Assembly: GCF_000235365.1 (NCBI RefSeq)
Contig: NC_016450.1
Coordinates: 558,001 to 622,000 of the forward strand
Source of the DNA: Eremothecium cymbalariae DBVPG#7215
Lineage: Eukaryota; Ascomycota; Saccharomycetes; Saccharomycetales; Saccharomycetaceae
Direction: 5' to 3'
DNA: 64,000 nucleotides
Positions 49,270-60,708 of this stretch are shown in pieces. A model generated the notes under the pieces. It saw only the letters and a list, made by a program, of their open reading frames with translations. It ran no database searches and had not been told where the DNA came from. The translations under genes and the position numbers were made by a program. Positions within the stretch are counted from its first letter, which is position 1. Every line of letters starts with the position of its first letter.

Positions 49270-49440
49270 ATTTATTAAGTACATGTAATAACTCATTTAT
49301 ATCGGCGCGTTAAGCATACAGTTGTGTATTTTTGAAAGTAAAATTCATGAGCCTGTACTACAAAGCACAGTAAAGAAAATGGGATTAACGAATATGATTT
49401 ATAGGAGAAAGAATGTTAAAAATCTACCTTGAGTCATTGT

Positions 49441-51605
49441 TCAATAGAGCATAGACTCCCTTTTTTTATTACTATTCCGGTCAGACACAGTATCCCGGGT
49501 AGTATCTGTGTTGGGTACATTGATTGGCATTGATTTTACGACCATTGATGATGAGGATGATGATGATGAGGATGATGATGAGGATGATGATGATGACGGT
49601 TCACGAACTCGGTTTGAGAATGAGAGCTGAGTTAAAGATTTCCTGTTTCCAACAGCGACACTATTTGACTTTGTAAATGGCGTAGGAGACGACATTGTTG
49701 TAGCAGACGATGCATGTGTCATCTGAATTGGATTCTGCTGGGCAGAGGGCACAATATACTGCGACGATCCTATAGATTGGGTAGGCATAGTACCATACGG
49801 AAATTGGGGTTTATATGGAATTGGAGTTGGAATAGTATGCCGATATCCAGAGGTCGAAGGAACGGACGAATATGCTGACTGAACAACACTTGCCGCACCT
49901 ACAGTATTAAATACACTACTAGAAGGATGGCTGATGTGAGATACATCCGAAGAATGCATTAAAGTACTAGAATGTAAGGGAGCATGTGGAGTTGAATCCT
50001 GTAAAGGCGGCGAATACGGTCCTTTTTCACCCATAGTCACTGGATTGGACGTTTGAACACATTGGCTGTCTTGTCTAGAACTGATCCTCGAAGATAGATT
50101 AGTTGGTACAAAAGGTGAGCTAGTTCCTCCTAAAATATGTGGCCCACTTAGTGGCTCGTTAATATTAGTTGGAGCACTAGTTGAAGCTGACTGTTGTGGT
50201 ACAGGGGCCAATGGATCCATGAAAACACTCATATGTCGCTTTTTCGGTAACGATTCAGTAGATTTTCTCTTCGCAAAAGGATTCATCATTAGGTAGGGAG
50301 GGCCCTTAATTCCTGCTGTTGTTGCTGTAGAAGTTTGCTCCGGTATCGGATTGCTAGTGGAATAAAGTCCATCAGAAACTGGGCTATTAATAGGGCTTGC
50401 GCTATTATAGTGTTGAAACTCCATATCTGGGGTAGGATCTGAAGATAAAGGAGCTAGAGAAGAGTAATACATCACAGGCGCTTGTGACAACTTTTGTGAA
50501 TGATAAGGTGCATGGTAGTCTATTTGCCTTTGCAATTTATTCAGGATGGATGCCTTGAACTTCACAATTTCCTGGTTCAATTGTTCGAAGTATTGTTTCT
50601 GATTCGTCTTGGGAGATAGTTCGTATCCAGGGGACACAACATCTTGACCGATTTGTGCACTGACGTTCACAGGTGTAGAGGGTCTACTACCACTAGATAC
50701 CCCCGGAGCAATGGCAGATGTGTTGGACGATGCACTTGGTACTGTAGAGATCCATATAGCTTTTTGAACGAGATCCAACAACTTCATCATATCCATATTT
50801 GTGGCTCTTAATTCCTCAATTGCATTATCGTATCGATTTTGTAGAGTCATTAGCCCTAATTGATGCTGCTTGTAATCGAAATGATTCCTTGCGTCATGAG
50901 ATTGCAACTCTTGAAGCTGAGGTTGGAATGGATATTGTTGTTGTTGCTTTTGGCCTTGTTGTAAAACCTCGTAGTACGGGAGCTGGTAAAACATAGAACC
51001 TCGGTAGTACGCATCAGGCACGTCAGGTGACTGAACATGGCCACAACAACCTCCTGTGTCCGACCAGGACGACGGGTCTTGACACGCCGTATGTGATGGA
51101 GCGCCGCATGTCGAACTCACCCGTGCAGTAACAATTTGATTCTTAGATGACCTCCGTTTGATACTCTTTAGCGATTCCTTATCACCTTTCCTGAAGCAGC
51201 CAAGACTATGTCGAAATTCCCAGAGATTAATCGAATCCTCCTCGATATCTCCATTACCATGAGCACCATCAGTCTCTGAACTCTTTTCATTGGATTTGTG
51301 ATCACTAACTTTATGGAATCCATACATGTTGAGTTGACGAACAAAGGATGCCACGTTTGTATGCTTGAAAAATGTAGCCAATGCCTTTGAAAACTTCTCA
51401 TTTGGTTTGATTAAGAAGGAATTTTCAGACTCTGACCACCATATCAAATCTTTCATTTCTTCATCTTCCAGCATGCTGTATAATTTGTGAATAAATGCTG
51501 TACTATGATGCTGCTGCTGCTGCTGTGGTGCTGCTGTATACCCAATAGAAGCTCCAGCTGTGGCCCTTCCGGAACTGCTAGTACTAGCAGTAGTGCTCGT
51601 ACTTG

Positions 51606-51643
<38 letters not shown>

Positions 51644-51711
51644 TGTGTGCCACCGGAGTTATTTCCAATAATAACCACTCCATTGGTCTCGGGCTCTTCC
51701 ACTTGTACCAT
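49441..51711 (-). CDS. SFL1: HSF-type transcriptional repressor Sfl1
   Basis: A 756-residue protein from ATG (complement 51709-51711); the longer frame begins at GTG. The HSF DNA-binding domain is at about 71-193 (FIHKLYSMLEDEEMKDLIWW, VASFVRQLNMYGFHKV, INLWEFRHSLGCFRKG), split by a charged loop after KVSDH. A predicted coiled coil, GLMTLQNRYDNAIEELRATN, and Ser/Thr/Pro-rich regions follow. Ser runs near both ends are encoded by imperfect trinucleotide repeats (about 49550-49600 and 51605-51645). Sfl1 represses flocculin genes under PKA control in S. cerevisiae (YOR140W, 766 aa). The upstream 432 bp lack any ATG on the coding strand. Confidence 0.94.
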
Positions 51712-52143
51712 CCTTAAGCACAACTTTAAGCGTAGTAGATACAGCACGTCGTGGTATAATCCTCTCTGCCCCTATCAAATCTAACCAATAATCTCACCCA
51801 AAAACCAAAACTCAAAGTGACAAAGAATAAAACACTAGCTAGAACACCTGTGCAAATATAAAACGTGACGTATTTGTGTATAACGATACACCGGAATGGG
51901 TTTGTGGATCTTGCTATTTGAATTCACGTACTTTTCCGCCCTGAACTAACGTCCAAAATGAACGGTTAAAAATTAAACCTAATAAACAGACCGTAAAAAA
52001 CTCGCTTAGACGAGATTTTAAGTCTAATAAAGTTATGCTGGTTCTTTGAGATAAAACTGTTTTAACCAAATTTAGTGAAACTGGAGGGACTGTTGGAAAT
52101 AATGAAAAATTATTGGCGAAATAAAAATAATTTAAAGTTATAT
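51712..52143 (-). promoter_or_regulatory. ATG-free stretch upstream of SFL1, possible long mRNA leader
   Basis: No minus-strand ATG occurs between the SFL1 start and 52144, while the plus strand has five in the same interval. This suggests an AUG-free leader of up to about 430 nt. AT-rich. No operator recognised. Confidence 0.45.
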
Positions 52144-52270
52144 GCATGTGTGTTTCTTTTTATAGATGAGGGCAGGTGATGCAGATCGCAAATTCTCAAT
52201 TGCAGTTAGTTTCTATCGAGCAGAATTCAAGGTGAGTATGGTTTAAATAGATATTACATATGTTTATCGA

Positions 52271-52420
52271 ATGGAGGCGGTGGCATCTGTACATTATTGG
52301 TTGTTTCGCGCGAGCTTGGTGATAGATCTGACGGCGAGTGAAGTCTCCATGGACACATCAGGACAGTTTTATACTGAGGAAGTGATATATAGTATTATAG
52401 ATAGTGTGAATAATATATAA
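52271..52420 (+). CDS. Possible small ORF, 49 aa
   Basis: An ATG frame encoding MEAVASVHYWLFRASLVIDL and onward to SIIDSVNNI. I recognise no family. It lies between SFL1 and IDH2, where S. cerevisiae has RUP1 and SIA1 rather than a small gene. A second short ATG frame (26 codons from 52170) with a GTGAGT sequence after codon 22 lies just upstream, but I find no branch site that would join the two. Probably chance, listed for completeness. Confidence 0.15.
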   Translation: MEAVASVHYWLFRASLVIDLTASEVSMDTSGQFYTEEVIYSIIDSVNNI

Positions 52421-52492
52421 GAGGTAAGGGTATTGGTTTTGTAATACATAATAGATCCCTTTTTTGAAAAATAAAAACGGCCTTTTTAGAAT

Positions 52493-53605
52493 TTATAACC
52501 TTTCGATAACGGCTTTAGTAAAAGAAGACGTGGTTGCGGTGCCTGCCAGATCTGCAGTTCTGTTCTTCTTGTCTGAGGCGACAGTAGCGAGGACGGCAGA
52601 TTCTATTTGGTCAGCATGCTCGTGTAAACCCATATGATTTAACATCATGACAGAGGACAATAGCAAGGCTGTTGGATTAGCACAGTTTTGGCCAGCGATA
52701 TCTGGAGCAGAACCGTGGACGGCTTCAAAAATGGAGACAGTGTGGCCAATATTTGCAGAGGGGGTTAGGCCTAAAGAACCCGCAGATAGACCACTGTTTA
52801 AATCAGACAGGATATCGCCGTACAAGTTTGGACATACGGCTACAGAGTCAGAGTATTTCTCAGGTTTGGAAACAACGTTGAGAACAGTGTTATCGATCAA
52901 TTCAGGTTGAAGTTCGATGTCAGGATACTCCTTGCCAACTTCTTGCGCCACATTAACGAATAAACCGTCAGCTAACCGTTGAATTGTGGACTTGTGGACC
53001 ACCACGACCTTGGGCCTGCCCACGGCACGAGCATATTCGAACGCGTATCTAATCACGCGTTCGGAAGCATCCCTGGTGATCAACTTAATAGATTGGACCA
53101 CACCTGGGGAAACTACGTGTTCAATTCCTGAGTATTCACCCTCTGTATTCTCTCTGATAAGTACCAAGTCCACATTTTCGTAAGTCGTCTTGAACCCTTC
53201 GATTGACTTTGCTGGACGTACATTCGCAAACAACCCAAAAGTTTTCCTCAGGGTAAGATTCAAAGATCTGTGGCCTTTTCCAATTGGTGTTGCCAAAGGA
53301 CCCTTCAAAGCAACTAGATTCTTATTAATAGACTGAACGGCTGGATCAGGAATAGTCGTAAGCCCATTAATAAAGATTGGGGTCACATCACAATATTCCC
53401 ATTCCACAGGAACCTTAGCCGCTGAAAAGATATCCTTCACAGATTGTGAAATTTCGGGCCCAATGCCATCTCCCTCAATAAATGAAACCGTATACTTACC
53501 AGTTTTAGGATTTGGCTTCCCGGTAAATCTCCCGATAGAAGGTTGCTTCCTACTTGCGGAGGCTAAGTACCTGCGCGATCCTTTGAATATACTCTGCTTG
53601 AACAT
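52493..53605 (-). CDS. IDH2: NAD+-dependent isocitrate dehydrogenase subunit 2, mitochondrial
   Basis: A 370-residue protein, the catalytic subunit of the octameric Idh1/Idh2 enzyme of the TCA cycle (isocitrate + NAD+ to 2-oxoglutarate + CO2 + NADH). A mitochondrial presequence ([18 protein letters not shown]) precedes the isopropylmalate/isocitrate dehydrogenase fold. Visible are [13 protein letters not shown], the substrate loop [20 protein letters not shown] with the catalytic Ser and Arg residues, the Mg-binding [14 protein letters not shown], and [10 protein letters not shown] in the NAD site. It is almost colinear with S. cerevisiae Idh2 (YOR136W, 369 aa) and closer to it than to Idh1. 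It is divergent from UBA2. Confidence 0.98.
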   Translation of the reverse strand: MFKQSIFKGSRRYLASASRKQPSIGRFTGKPNPKTGKYTVSFIEGDGIGPEISQSVKDIFSAAKVPVEWEYCDVTPIFINGLTTIPDPAVQSINKNLVALKGPLATPIGKGHRSLNLTLRKTFGLFANVRPAKSIEGFKTTYENVDLVLIRENTEGEYSGIEHVVSPGVVQSIKLITRDASERVIRYAFEYARAVGRPKVVVVHKSTIQRLADGLFVNVAQEVGKEYPDIELQPELIDNTVLNVVSKPEKYSDSVAVCPNLYGDILSDLNSGLSAGSLGLTPSANIGHTVSIFEAVHGSAPDIAGQNCANPTALLLSSVMMLNHMGLHEHADQIESAVLATVASDKKNRTADLAGTATTSSFTKAVIERL

Positions 53606-54064
53606 CTCTTAAATACCTCAATCCTAATGTGTATTGTCTACACTTTGGCCCTTCTTAACCGATATATCGAACCCTCCTTATATACATAACGAGTCCTTAA
53701 AGAAAGACGCTGGAGACGACATTGAACTTCACCATATTCTTGTCGGAGCCGACTTTCAAACTCCTATAACAAACCCGAACACGGCAAAGCAGTGACTGTC
53801 ACGTGATTGTAGATGATCCTAGCCATCTAATCGATGCTGATACAATGGTTGACACATCACACTAGATTAGCAAGTCGAATTGGCTTTGATTCTGCGTGTT
53901 TGAAGAGGAGTTTTGGACGATTGTTCATCGTGATGAGGGTTTTCAGCAGATCCGCGCTGAAAAAAAATTATAAAGTTCCTGGTGGTGGTTAAAATGGTTA
54001 TTGTAAGCTTCCAAATAAAAAGATGGTTCAACTAGAGGATTCAGTGTGAAATAGTGTTGTAACA
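53606..54064. other. Divergent promoter region IDH2 / UBA2
   Basis: Noncoding 459 bp. A TCACGTGA E-box is at 53799-53806. No ORF with ATG. Confidence 0.45.
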
Positions 54065-55909
54065 ATGGGTTCAAATGGTATTGAGAGGCTTGTAGGTAAC
54101 GAGAGGTATTCAAAGATGCAAGGAATGAAGGTTTTGCTGGTTGGAGCGGGTGGAATTGGGTGTGAGTTGCTGAAGAATTTGATCTTGATGGGGTTTGGGG
54201 AGATTCATGTTGTTGATTTGGATACAATTGATATGTCTAACTTGAACAGACAGTTTTTATTTCGTCAGCGAGATATTAGGAAGGCTAAAGCGACGACGGC
54301 GGTGCGGGCGGTTGAGTATTTTAGTAATTCGAAATTGGTTGCTCATCAGGGCAATATTATGGATAGCGAAGTGTTCCCTTTGTCGTGGTTTAAGCAGTTT
54401 AATATTTTGTTCAATGCTTTAGATAATTTGTCAGCTAGGAGGTATGTGAATAAGATGTCGCAGTTTTTGAATGTGCCTCTTTTAGAGTCTGGAACTGCAG
54501 GATTTGATGGGCATATACAACCGATTATTCCTGGTAAAACCGAGTGCTTTGATTGCACGGCGAAGGAAACACCCAAGACATTTCCTATATGTACGATTAG
54601 GTCGACGCCCTCTCAGTTGGTTCATTGTGTCGTTTGGGCGAAAAACTTCCTTTTCCAACAACTGTTTGGTGGTGGCGAACAGGAGATGCCTTCACAAGAA
54701 GATATGGGTACCAACGATCCCTCAGAAATCGAACGCATTAATCAGGAAACGGATGAATTGTACCAACTCCACGAGTGGGTGCAATATGGTGACGAAACCA
54801 AAGTGTATGATATTATCAAGAAGTTATTTGTTCATGATATTGAAAAATTATTGATGATTGAAAACTTGTGGCGCACCAGGAGGAAACCTGTTCCATTAGG
54901 GAATGTCCAACCCTACAGCGAGGATATTAATAATGATCACCATGCTATGTGGAGTTTACAAGATAACATTAATAAGTTTGCACAGAGCACGAAGATCTTA
55001 ATGAAACGACTGAAGTCAGAAAAATCGCTTGAATTTGATAAAGATGACCAAGATATGCTAGAGTTTGTTGCTAGTGCTGCTAATACCCGCGCACATATTT
55101 TCAATATCCAAATGAAAACAGTTTTTGATATCAAACAAATTGCAGGTAATATTATCCCTGCAATTGTAACTACGAATGCGATTATTGCAGGTTTATCCTC
55201 ATTGGTCTCCCTTCGTGTTTTAAACCTGCTTGATATTATAAGTAATGGTCCAACTAATATTCCAATGGCATTTACTGCAAAAGCTTCAAATATGTCGTCC
55301 CATAGATATTTAGTAGCACCACTATTAGCTCCTCCAAACCCTAAATGTCCCGTTTGTTCTCATTACCAGAGGACGGTGATAACACTCAATCAGGAGTCAT
55401 GGCAAAGTATGAAGCTGGGCGATCTTATCAAGAAGATTAGAGACAGGTATGGATTTTCAGAAGAGATGTCAGTTATGGATATGACATCAAACAGACTTTT
55501 AGCTGACTTTGATTTTGATGATTTATATTCTCAAACTTTACAAGGATTACGTTTGAATATTGGAACCATTCTGGCAGTCTCTGATTCTATTTCAAAAGAA
55601 GATGATACAGTTAGAAAGCCGATAGAATTTTACTTAGAATTGGATAACCTTGTGAACGAAATAGATTTTCCTGCACTACCATTGGTTAGAGTCATCCAAG
55701 AAGATGAAACTGAAAATCCAGAAGAACCCAAAGTTGATGATGGTGAACCCATATTCGTGGATAATGGCGCTATATTGATCGAAGACGAAGAAACAAGGGC
55801 CGAAGTAGATAAACAACGTAAGAGAGCGTATAGTAATGTGGAAAATGCCTCAATTACTAAACGGCCCAAAGTAGATGAAGCGGATGCTGCAATTATATTG
55901 CTTGATTAA
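54065..55909 (+). CDS. UBA2: SUMO-activating enzyme E1 catalytic subunit Uba2
   Basis: A 614-residue protein. The nucleotide-binding loop is VLLVGAGGIGCELLKNL at about 24-40, the adenylation-site segment is SNLNRQFLFRQRDI at 58-71, the catalytic Cys is Cys176 in FPICTIRSTP, and the zinc ligands are CFDC (161-164) and CPVC. A ubiquitin-like domain follows at about 440-535. The C-terminal tail has a bipartite basic NLS (KQRKRAYSNVENASITKRPK) and ends AAIILLD, a hydrophobic SUMO-interaction-like motif. With Aos1 it activates Smt3/SUMO in the nucleus. S. cerevisiae YDR390C encodes 636 residues. It is convergent with SAC7 as in the YDR390C-YDR389W order. Confidence 0.97.
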   Translation: MGSNGIERLVGNERYSKMQGMKVLLVGAGGIGCELLKNLILMGFGEIHVVDLDTIDMSNLNRQFLFRQRDIRKAKATTAVRAVEYFSNSKLVAHQGNIMDSEVFPLSWFKQFNILFNALDNLSARRYVNKMSQFLNVPLLESGTAGFDGHIQPIIPGKTECFDCTAKETPKTFPICTIRSTPSQLVHCVVWAKNFLFQQLFGGGEQEMPSQEDMGTNDPSEIERINQETDELYQLHEWVQYGDETKVYDIIKKLFVHDIEKLLMIENLWRTRRKPVPLGNVQPYSEDINNDHHAMWSLQDNINKFAQSTKILMKRLKSEKSLEFDKDDQDMLEFVASAANTRAHIFNIQMKTVFDIKQIAGNIIPAIVTTNAIIAGLSSLVSLRVLNLLDIISNGPTNIPMAFTAKASNMSSHRYLVAPLLAPPNPKCPVCSHYQRTVITLNQESWQSMKLGDLIKKIRDRYGFSEEMSVMDMTSNRLLADFDFDDLYSQTLQGLRLNIGTILAVSDSISKEDDTVRKPIEFYLELDNLVNEIDFPALPLVRVIQEDETENPEEPKVDDGEPIFVDNGAILIEDEETRAEVDKQRKRAYSNVENASITKRPKVDEADAAIILLD

Positions 55910-56445
55910 TAACTTACAATAATATACCTTATAATAATAGTAATAGTAATAATATAGTACTAATGATGATAATGATGAAAATGAGCTACTCGCACCCCTT
56001 CCTTCCTCAAACAACCTGAGCTAATAATATAACGATAGTACCAATATATTGTCCAACTAAATACATAAAACAAAAAGTAGAAATATTACAGAAAGATAGA
56101 AAGAATACCAATTAATATTTGGAAGCAAGAATTCTAATTAATAGCACAAGTGAGGGAAAGAGCTCTCTCTATAATTGACTATAGCACAACAAGAATAGAA
56201 AAATAATAATAATAATGAAAATCATAATAATGATGGTAATAAAACAACTAAGTGAAAAATTGAAAATAATATTGAACCAGAACAACGTTTCTTATCAACG
56301 GGAGAATGTGAAAAGTGTATAACAAGCTTCAACCATGATAATTTTCTTTTATTTTTGGGAGTAGTAGAAGGAGCAGGAGCAGGAAGGAGAGGAGGAACTC
56401 GTTTTAAAAAAGTTTCCTGTTCAACTAACCGCAATTAATTCGTTT
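55910..56445. other. Convergent intergenic region UBA2 / SAC7
   Basis: AT-rich with imperfect (TAATAG/TAATAA) runs at 55930-55980 and 56200-56235. No gene is seen. Confidence 0.5.
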
Positions 56446-58422
56446 TCACTTTCTAGTTGCCGATCTAGATCGACTTCTAAATCTCTGGAACCATGAATCA
56501 CGTTTCTTGGATCTGGAGGTTCGTTCGTTAACAGATAAGACTTCATCATCATCATCATCATCGAGATGAAGGTCAGCCGCCATCGGAATTGATAGATCTT
56601 CATCGTCATCGGATGGTTCTAGGAAGCTAATACCTTCTAGAGGATCAGGGGGCTTCCTATTAGCAACTATTGGAATAGCAGCCACTTCTGAAGATATCAA
56701 GACAGGTGGTTGTTGCGGTTGGACTCTTGATATGGAGCTTCGTCTAGCACCTACAGAAAATTGTGGTTGTTGATGCATATTACTAGTCTGCGATGGCACG
56801 TTTAAGTAAGCAATCGTTGATTTTGGAACGGATCCCGATCCATTGCTGTATAAAGACTGCTTACCTTCACGAGTCTCTCCGCCATGCTCTTCATCCTCGT
56901 CATACTCAGACATTCCTTCAGTATCGCTACCCAGAAGCAAAGACTTACCGAACCGAGTCGATTTGCTATGACGTCTTGCGGCTATCATATCAGATGGACT
57001 GATGGCCGATGAAAGGGACTTTGAGTGGGGTCTGTATCTGTGGCGTCTTTGCATATTTAAAGCAGGAGGTTCCGGTTTCTGATGTTGCAACACCTGCGAC
57101 TGGGGTTGGTTTTGGAATTGCTGCATTTGTTGGTGATGCTGATAATACTGCTGCAAATGTTGCTGGTGTGACTGAAGGTGGTAAGGTGGAGGAGGAGGCA
57201 TTGGTTTGGGGTGTTGGCCAGTTAGATACTGGTATTCTGGAGTGGACCATAAATCGAATTCGTTCATTTTCAACACGCTCCCCGTTGGTGTCAACGGAAT
57301 TGAAATTGAAAGAGGGGATGTATCTAGATTCAAATGGTGAAGATCTTGCTCCAGCTGAATATTTCGAGGCGATCTTAAATTGCTACTAAATGCCTTGGAT
57401 GCGTCTTCCGTAGACAACACCGTATCACCGTTACTTGCCAGCTTTTGGTCTTTACCACCGTTGCCGCTCACACCTGCCGATATAATGTTTTCATAATTAT
57501 TATCATTCGTATTAGCATTGTCGAAAGTGTTGCTGTTGTTATTATGACGATCATGACGTTGATGCTTACTGCCTTCTACTTGATGCAGTACTGTTGGCTT
57601 TGGCGGTAGCGGAGGCGACGGTTTGTGTTCTAGGGCTTTATTTTCACGATCCTCATGGAGCTTCTCGTGCTGCTGCTGCTGCTGCTTCTGTATGACGGCC
57701 TGTTCATTCTTTGTGATTTTCAACAAATGAGGTAATAGCCTATAGGAGTAGTCTATCAAGAATTCAATGACCAATCTCGATAACTCGTACTCTCGTGGGT
57801 CCATGTCATGGTCTGGGTGGGAAAGGATAGACGGTTGGAAAATAGCTGCCAAGTTTCTTGCAGACATCAAGTTGACATCAGACTGCTGAGCAAAAAGGGA
57901 AAGTAAATCCAACAAGTAGACAATAAGTTGTTTCGAGTCATTGGACAACTCAGAAAACAACACCTCGTATTCCTTGATAGCTGCTTTGATATCTCTAGTG
58001 AGCCGTTTTTTGTGTCGGAGTTGTTTCCTTTTGCGTTCTTCATAATCTTCGCGATCTGCGTCATCGGACATGGCGTCGCTTACGGCATTGCTGCTTGCCG
58101 TATTGATGTTTAGGCGTAGATTACCGGTGTCTTTGTTTGCTGTGTTGGAATTACTTTTGTCGTTCGAACTGCTATTGTTCAAGTCTACCGGTGCGTTTCC
58201 GATAATGCATGCAGGAACATCGTCGCCACCACCAGCATCCTTCTTTGGCTCACTGCTAATACCAGTACTATTATCATCGTTGTTGTTCTTTTTGCTGGTG
58301 GTGGTGGTATTTTTATTTCCGTTACTACTACTAGTATTATTATTATTATTATTATCATTATTATCATTATTATCATTATTATCATTATTATCATTATTAT
58401 TATTATTATCATTATTATTATT

Positions 58423-58455
<33 letters not shown>

Positions 58456-59202
58456 GCTGCTTGAGACTGGTCTTGTCATGTGTTTTAAGATACGCACTCT
58501 GGACCGCAACGGCTCCCTGTAAGTCTCGTAATGATCCAGTGGTATCAACGGTTCGGTCAAGTTATTCAAGAATCGCCTCAACACAGAGGCTGCGTCGTGA
58601 ACAGTGAATCCGTCCCAATTGGTAAACTTCGTTCCATAGTTCGGAGGCGTTGAGAAGATATACACAAGTTCTTTGATACGCTTATTGTTGCCTGCAATTC
58701 TAAAGATCCCTGACGTATACAGCCCATTCTGCTTTAAAAACGCACCGCATTTAGCAACCACAATAGGTATACGCCCAAAATTGGCCAATTCACTCTGCAC
58801 TATCACCTCGGCCGACGCCAAGGAGAGCGAATCGGAAAGGGGAACACCGAAAACCTGACCCGTAAAATCATTCCTGCTGTTAAGAAACGAATCTCGATAA
58901 GACTTGAAGTCTTTGCTATTCTGAATCGCTACAGCCACAGTCGATGAAGAAGGCACTGCATTCGAAGAATGCGGTTTGTTCAGGAAGGGCCTACCACTAT
59001 ATTTGTTGCTGTTATTATTAGTAGTGTGATTCGTTCCGGAAAATCGATTCTGAAAGTGCACATGTGAATCTCGATTATTAATAGAATCCGTCGATATACT
59101 CTTGGGACTATTCTTAAATTGCCTCCACCATGAGGTTAGCTGGTTTTTCGCAGGTGAACCCGAGGTCACATTACTGTTACTATTAGACTGCTGATCCACC
59201 AT
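56446..59202 (-). CDS. SAC7: Rho GTPase-activating protein Sac7/Bag7 with a split RhoGAP domain
   Basis: A 918-residue protein, much longer than S. cerevisiae Sac7 (654). RhoGAP begins at about 119 ([20 protein letters not shown]), has the Arg finger R168 in [11 protein letters not shown], and continues through [20 protein letters not shown] to about 235. A roughly 165-residue insertion follows with 50 nearly continuous Asn/Asp residues (240-289). The domain resumes at about 401 ([34 protein letters not shown]). The C-terminal half is rich in Q, P, H and S. Sac7 inactivates Rho1, acting in cell-wall integrity and actin. One locus covers SAC7 (YDR389W) and BAG7 (YOR134W). It lies behind 1.5 kb of ATG-free upstream sequence. 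Confidence 0.94.
58336..58485. repeat. Trinucleotide microsatellite encoding Asn/Asp tract in SAC7
   Basis: On the plus strand a mixed (ATT/ATC)n array; on the coding strand AAT/GAT codons. It encodes about 50 Asn/Asp residues within the RhoGAP insertion. Confidence 0.97.
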
Positions 59203-60708
59203 TGTGCTGCCGTGATAGAATAATCAAAACAGAGAGGAAAACCAAAAAACAAAACAAAAACAAAAACAAAAACGGATTTATTTGAGCTTATTATTATTAT
59301 TTGACAGAGGGGAAAGTGCTACTGTCCTTTCTTTTTGACAACAAAAAAACCAGATCCCCTATTCGTTGTTTTTCTAATTTTTAAAAATTTCTCTTCCCTC
59401 TTATTAGAAATGACGTCAAACTCTTTCTTACTACTTATCTCTCTCTCTTCAGAACCGACTCCAATATCTATTAGTTGTATTCGAGAATGAGCGGCGTCGG
59501 CGACGGCGGCGGCGGTCGGGATGATCCTCCAGGCTTTGTTCTTGAGAACCACGAAACCAGACGACTCGACTGCACTGAAATCCGCCTGTTCTAGCTTAGC
59601 TCTGCTGATAAAAACCAACAGTCAACCACCAAATCCGTTCTTTCCAACACCAGCTAAACTCCACTGGCAAAAATAGAATACACCGATAGCTTCTCTCCAC
59701 CTATCTGAATTAGAAAGGAGGCGAAGGGGGGGAGCTGTAGAATAACAAAAGGAAGAACACAGAGCCAAAAGGAAGTCCCGTCTGTGTAAATGTGTGCGAA
59801 ACGCAGGAAAAAAAGCTCGCTCTAAGATAGATACTATAACTACCTTTTCTTTCACACCAGGAGATTTTATCGTCGTCGATATAGCTGTGTGAATTCCTTG
59901 TCTGCTATATATAATGTAACCACCACCCTGCGTCCTTTTTCAATTATTTTTTTTCGTCACTTATACCGTCGATGATGGATGATATGTGATCAGTACACAC
60001 AACAGACGAAACAGAAACAAAAGACTAATAACAAGTCAAAAAGCTGGGCAGACAGAAAAGAGACTCTGTTAAAAAACTAATCTTCGAAAAACAGACGTTG
60101 AAAAGGCTCTTTATATTCCGCAAGACAGATCCAGAAACCAAACAAATCAAAACCAACAATGAAAAAATTAAAAGGAGACAAGAGATCCTGTGAAACACAC
60201 TCAAAGAAATAAATATATCAGGAAAAAAAGTGATCTTAATGTAATAAAGGACCTCCGTAAAAAAACCGACGCTAAAAAATTAGGAGAGAAAACAGATACA
60301 CAGGGAAAAGATTCGTTCAAAAATAAAGGTCCTATAGAAGAAGGCGGCAGCGGCGGCTAGCGACGAACGTGCGGCACAGTTCTAAAAAGTAGCTTATCCC
60401 TTTTGGTTTTCGTAAACTATCCTCTTTTTACGCTCTTTCTTTGAGTAGATGAGAAAAGTACGCAGTGTATGTGTAACTCAACAGTTCGAAAACACGTGTA
60501 TATTTCTGTGTCTGTATGCGTGTACTAGTGGATGTGTGCGTTGTTTGTAGTAGTTTAGTGTGTAACGTATATGTGTAAAATATGACTGTGCTTTCTAATG
60601 TGTGGAATCTTGATAAGGGAATCCAAATCCACTCCAAAAAATTTATTAATATATATATATATATAAATTAAAAAAAAGGTACGAAAAACCCTTTCCTGTA
60701 CAAACTGG
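59203..60708 (-). promoter_or_regulatory. ATG-free 1.5-kb stretch upstream of SAC7, probable very long mRNA leader
   Basis: Reading the minus strand, no ATG occurs for 1506 bases upstream of the SAC7 start, although the plus strand has about 18 in the same interval. The sequence is A/C-rich on the plus strand near the gene (AAAAC repeats at 59250-59272), with a (TA)n run at about 60650-60666. A 99-codon minus-strand frame (59319-59618) is open but has no ATG. I found no 5' splice site with a TACTAAC-like branch point in the stretch. Leader status is inferred from the strand asymmetry. Confidence 0.6.

Noticed and set aside
59319..59618. 99-codon minus-strand frame upstream of SAC7
   Set aside because: No ATG anywhere in the frame or upstream for over 1 kb; non-AUG initiation is possible but unsupported.
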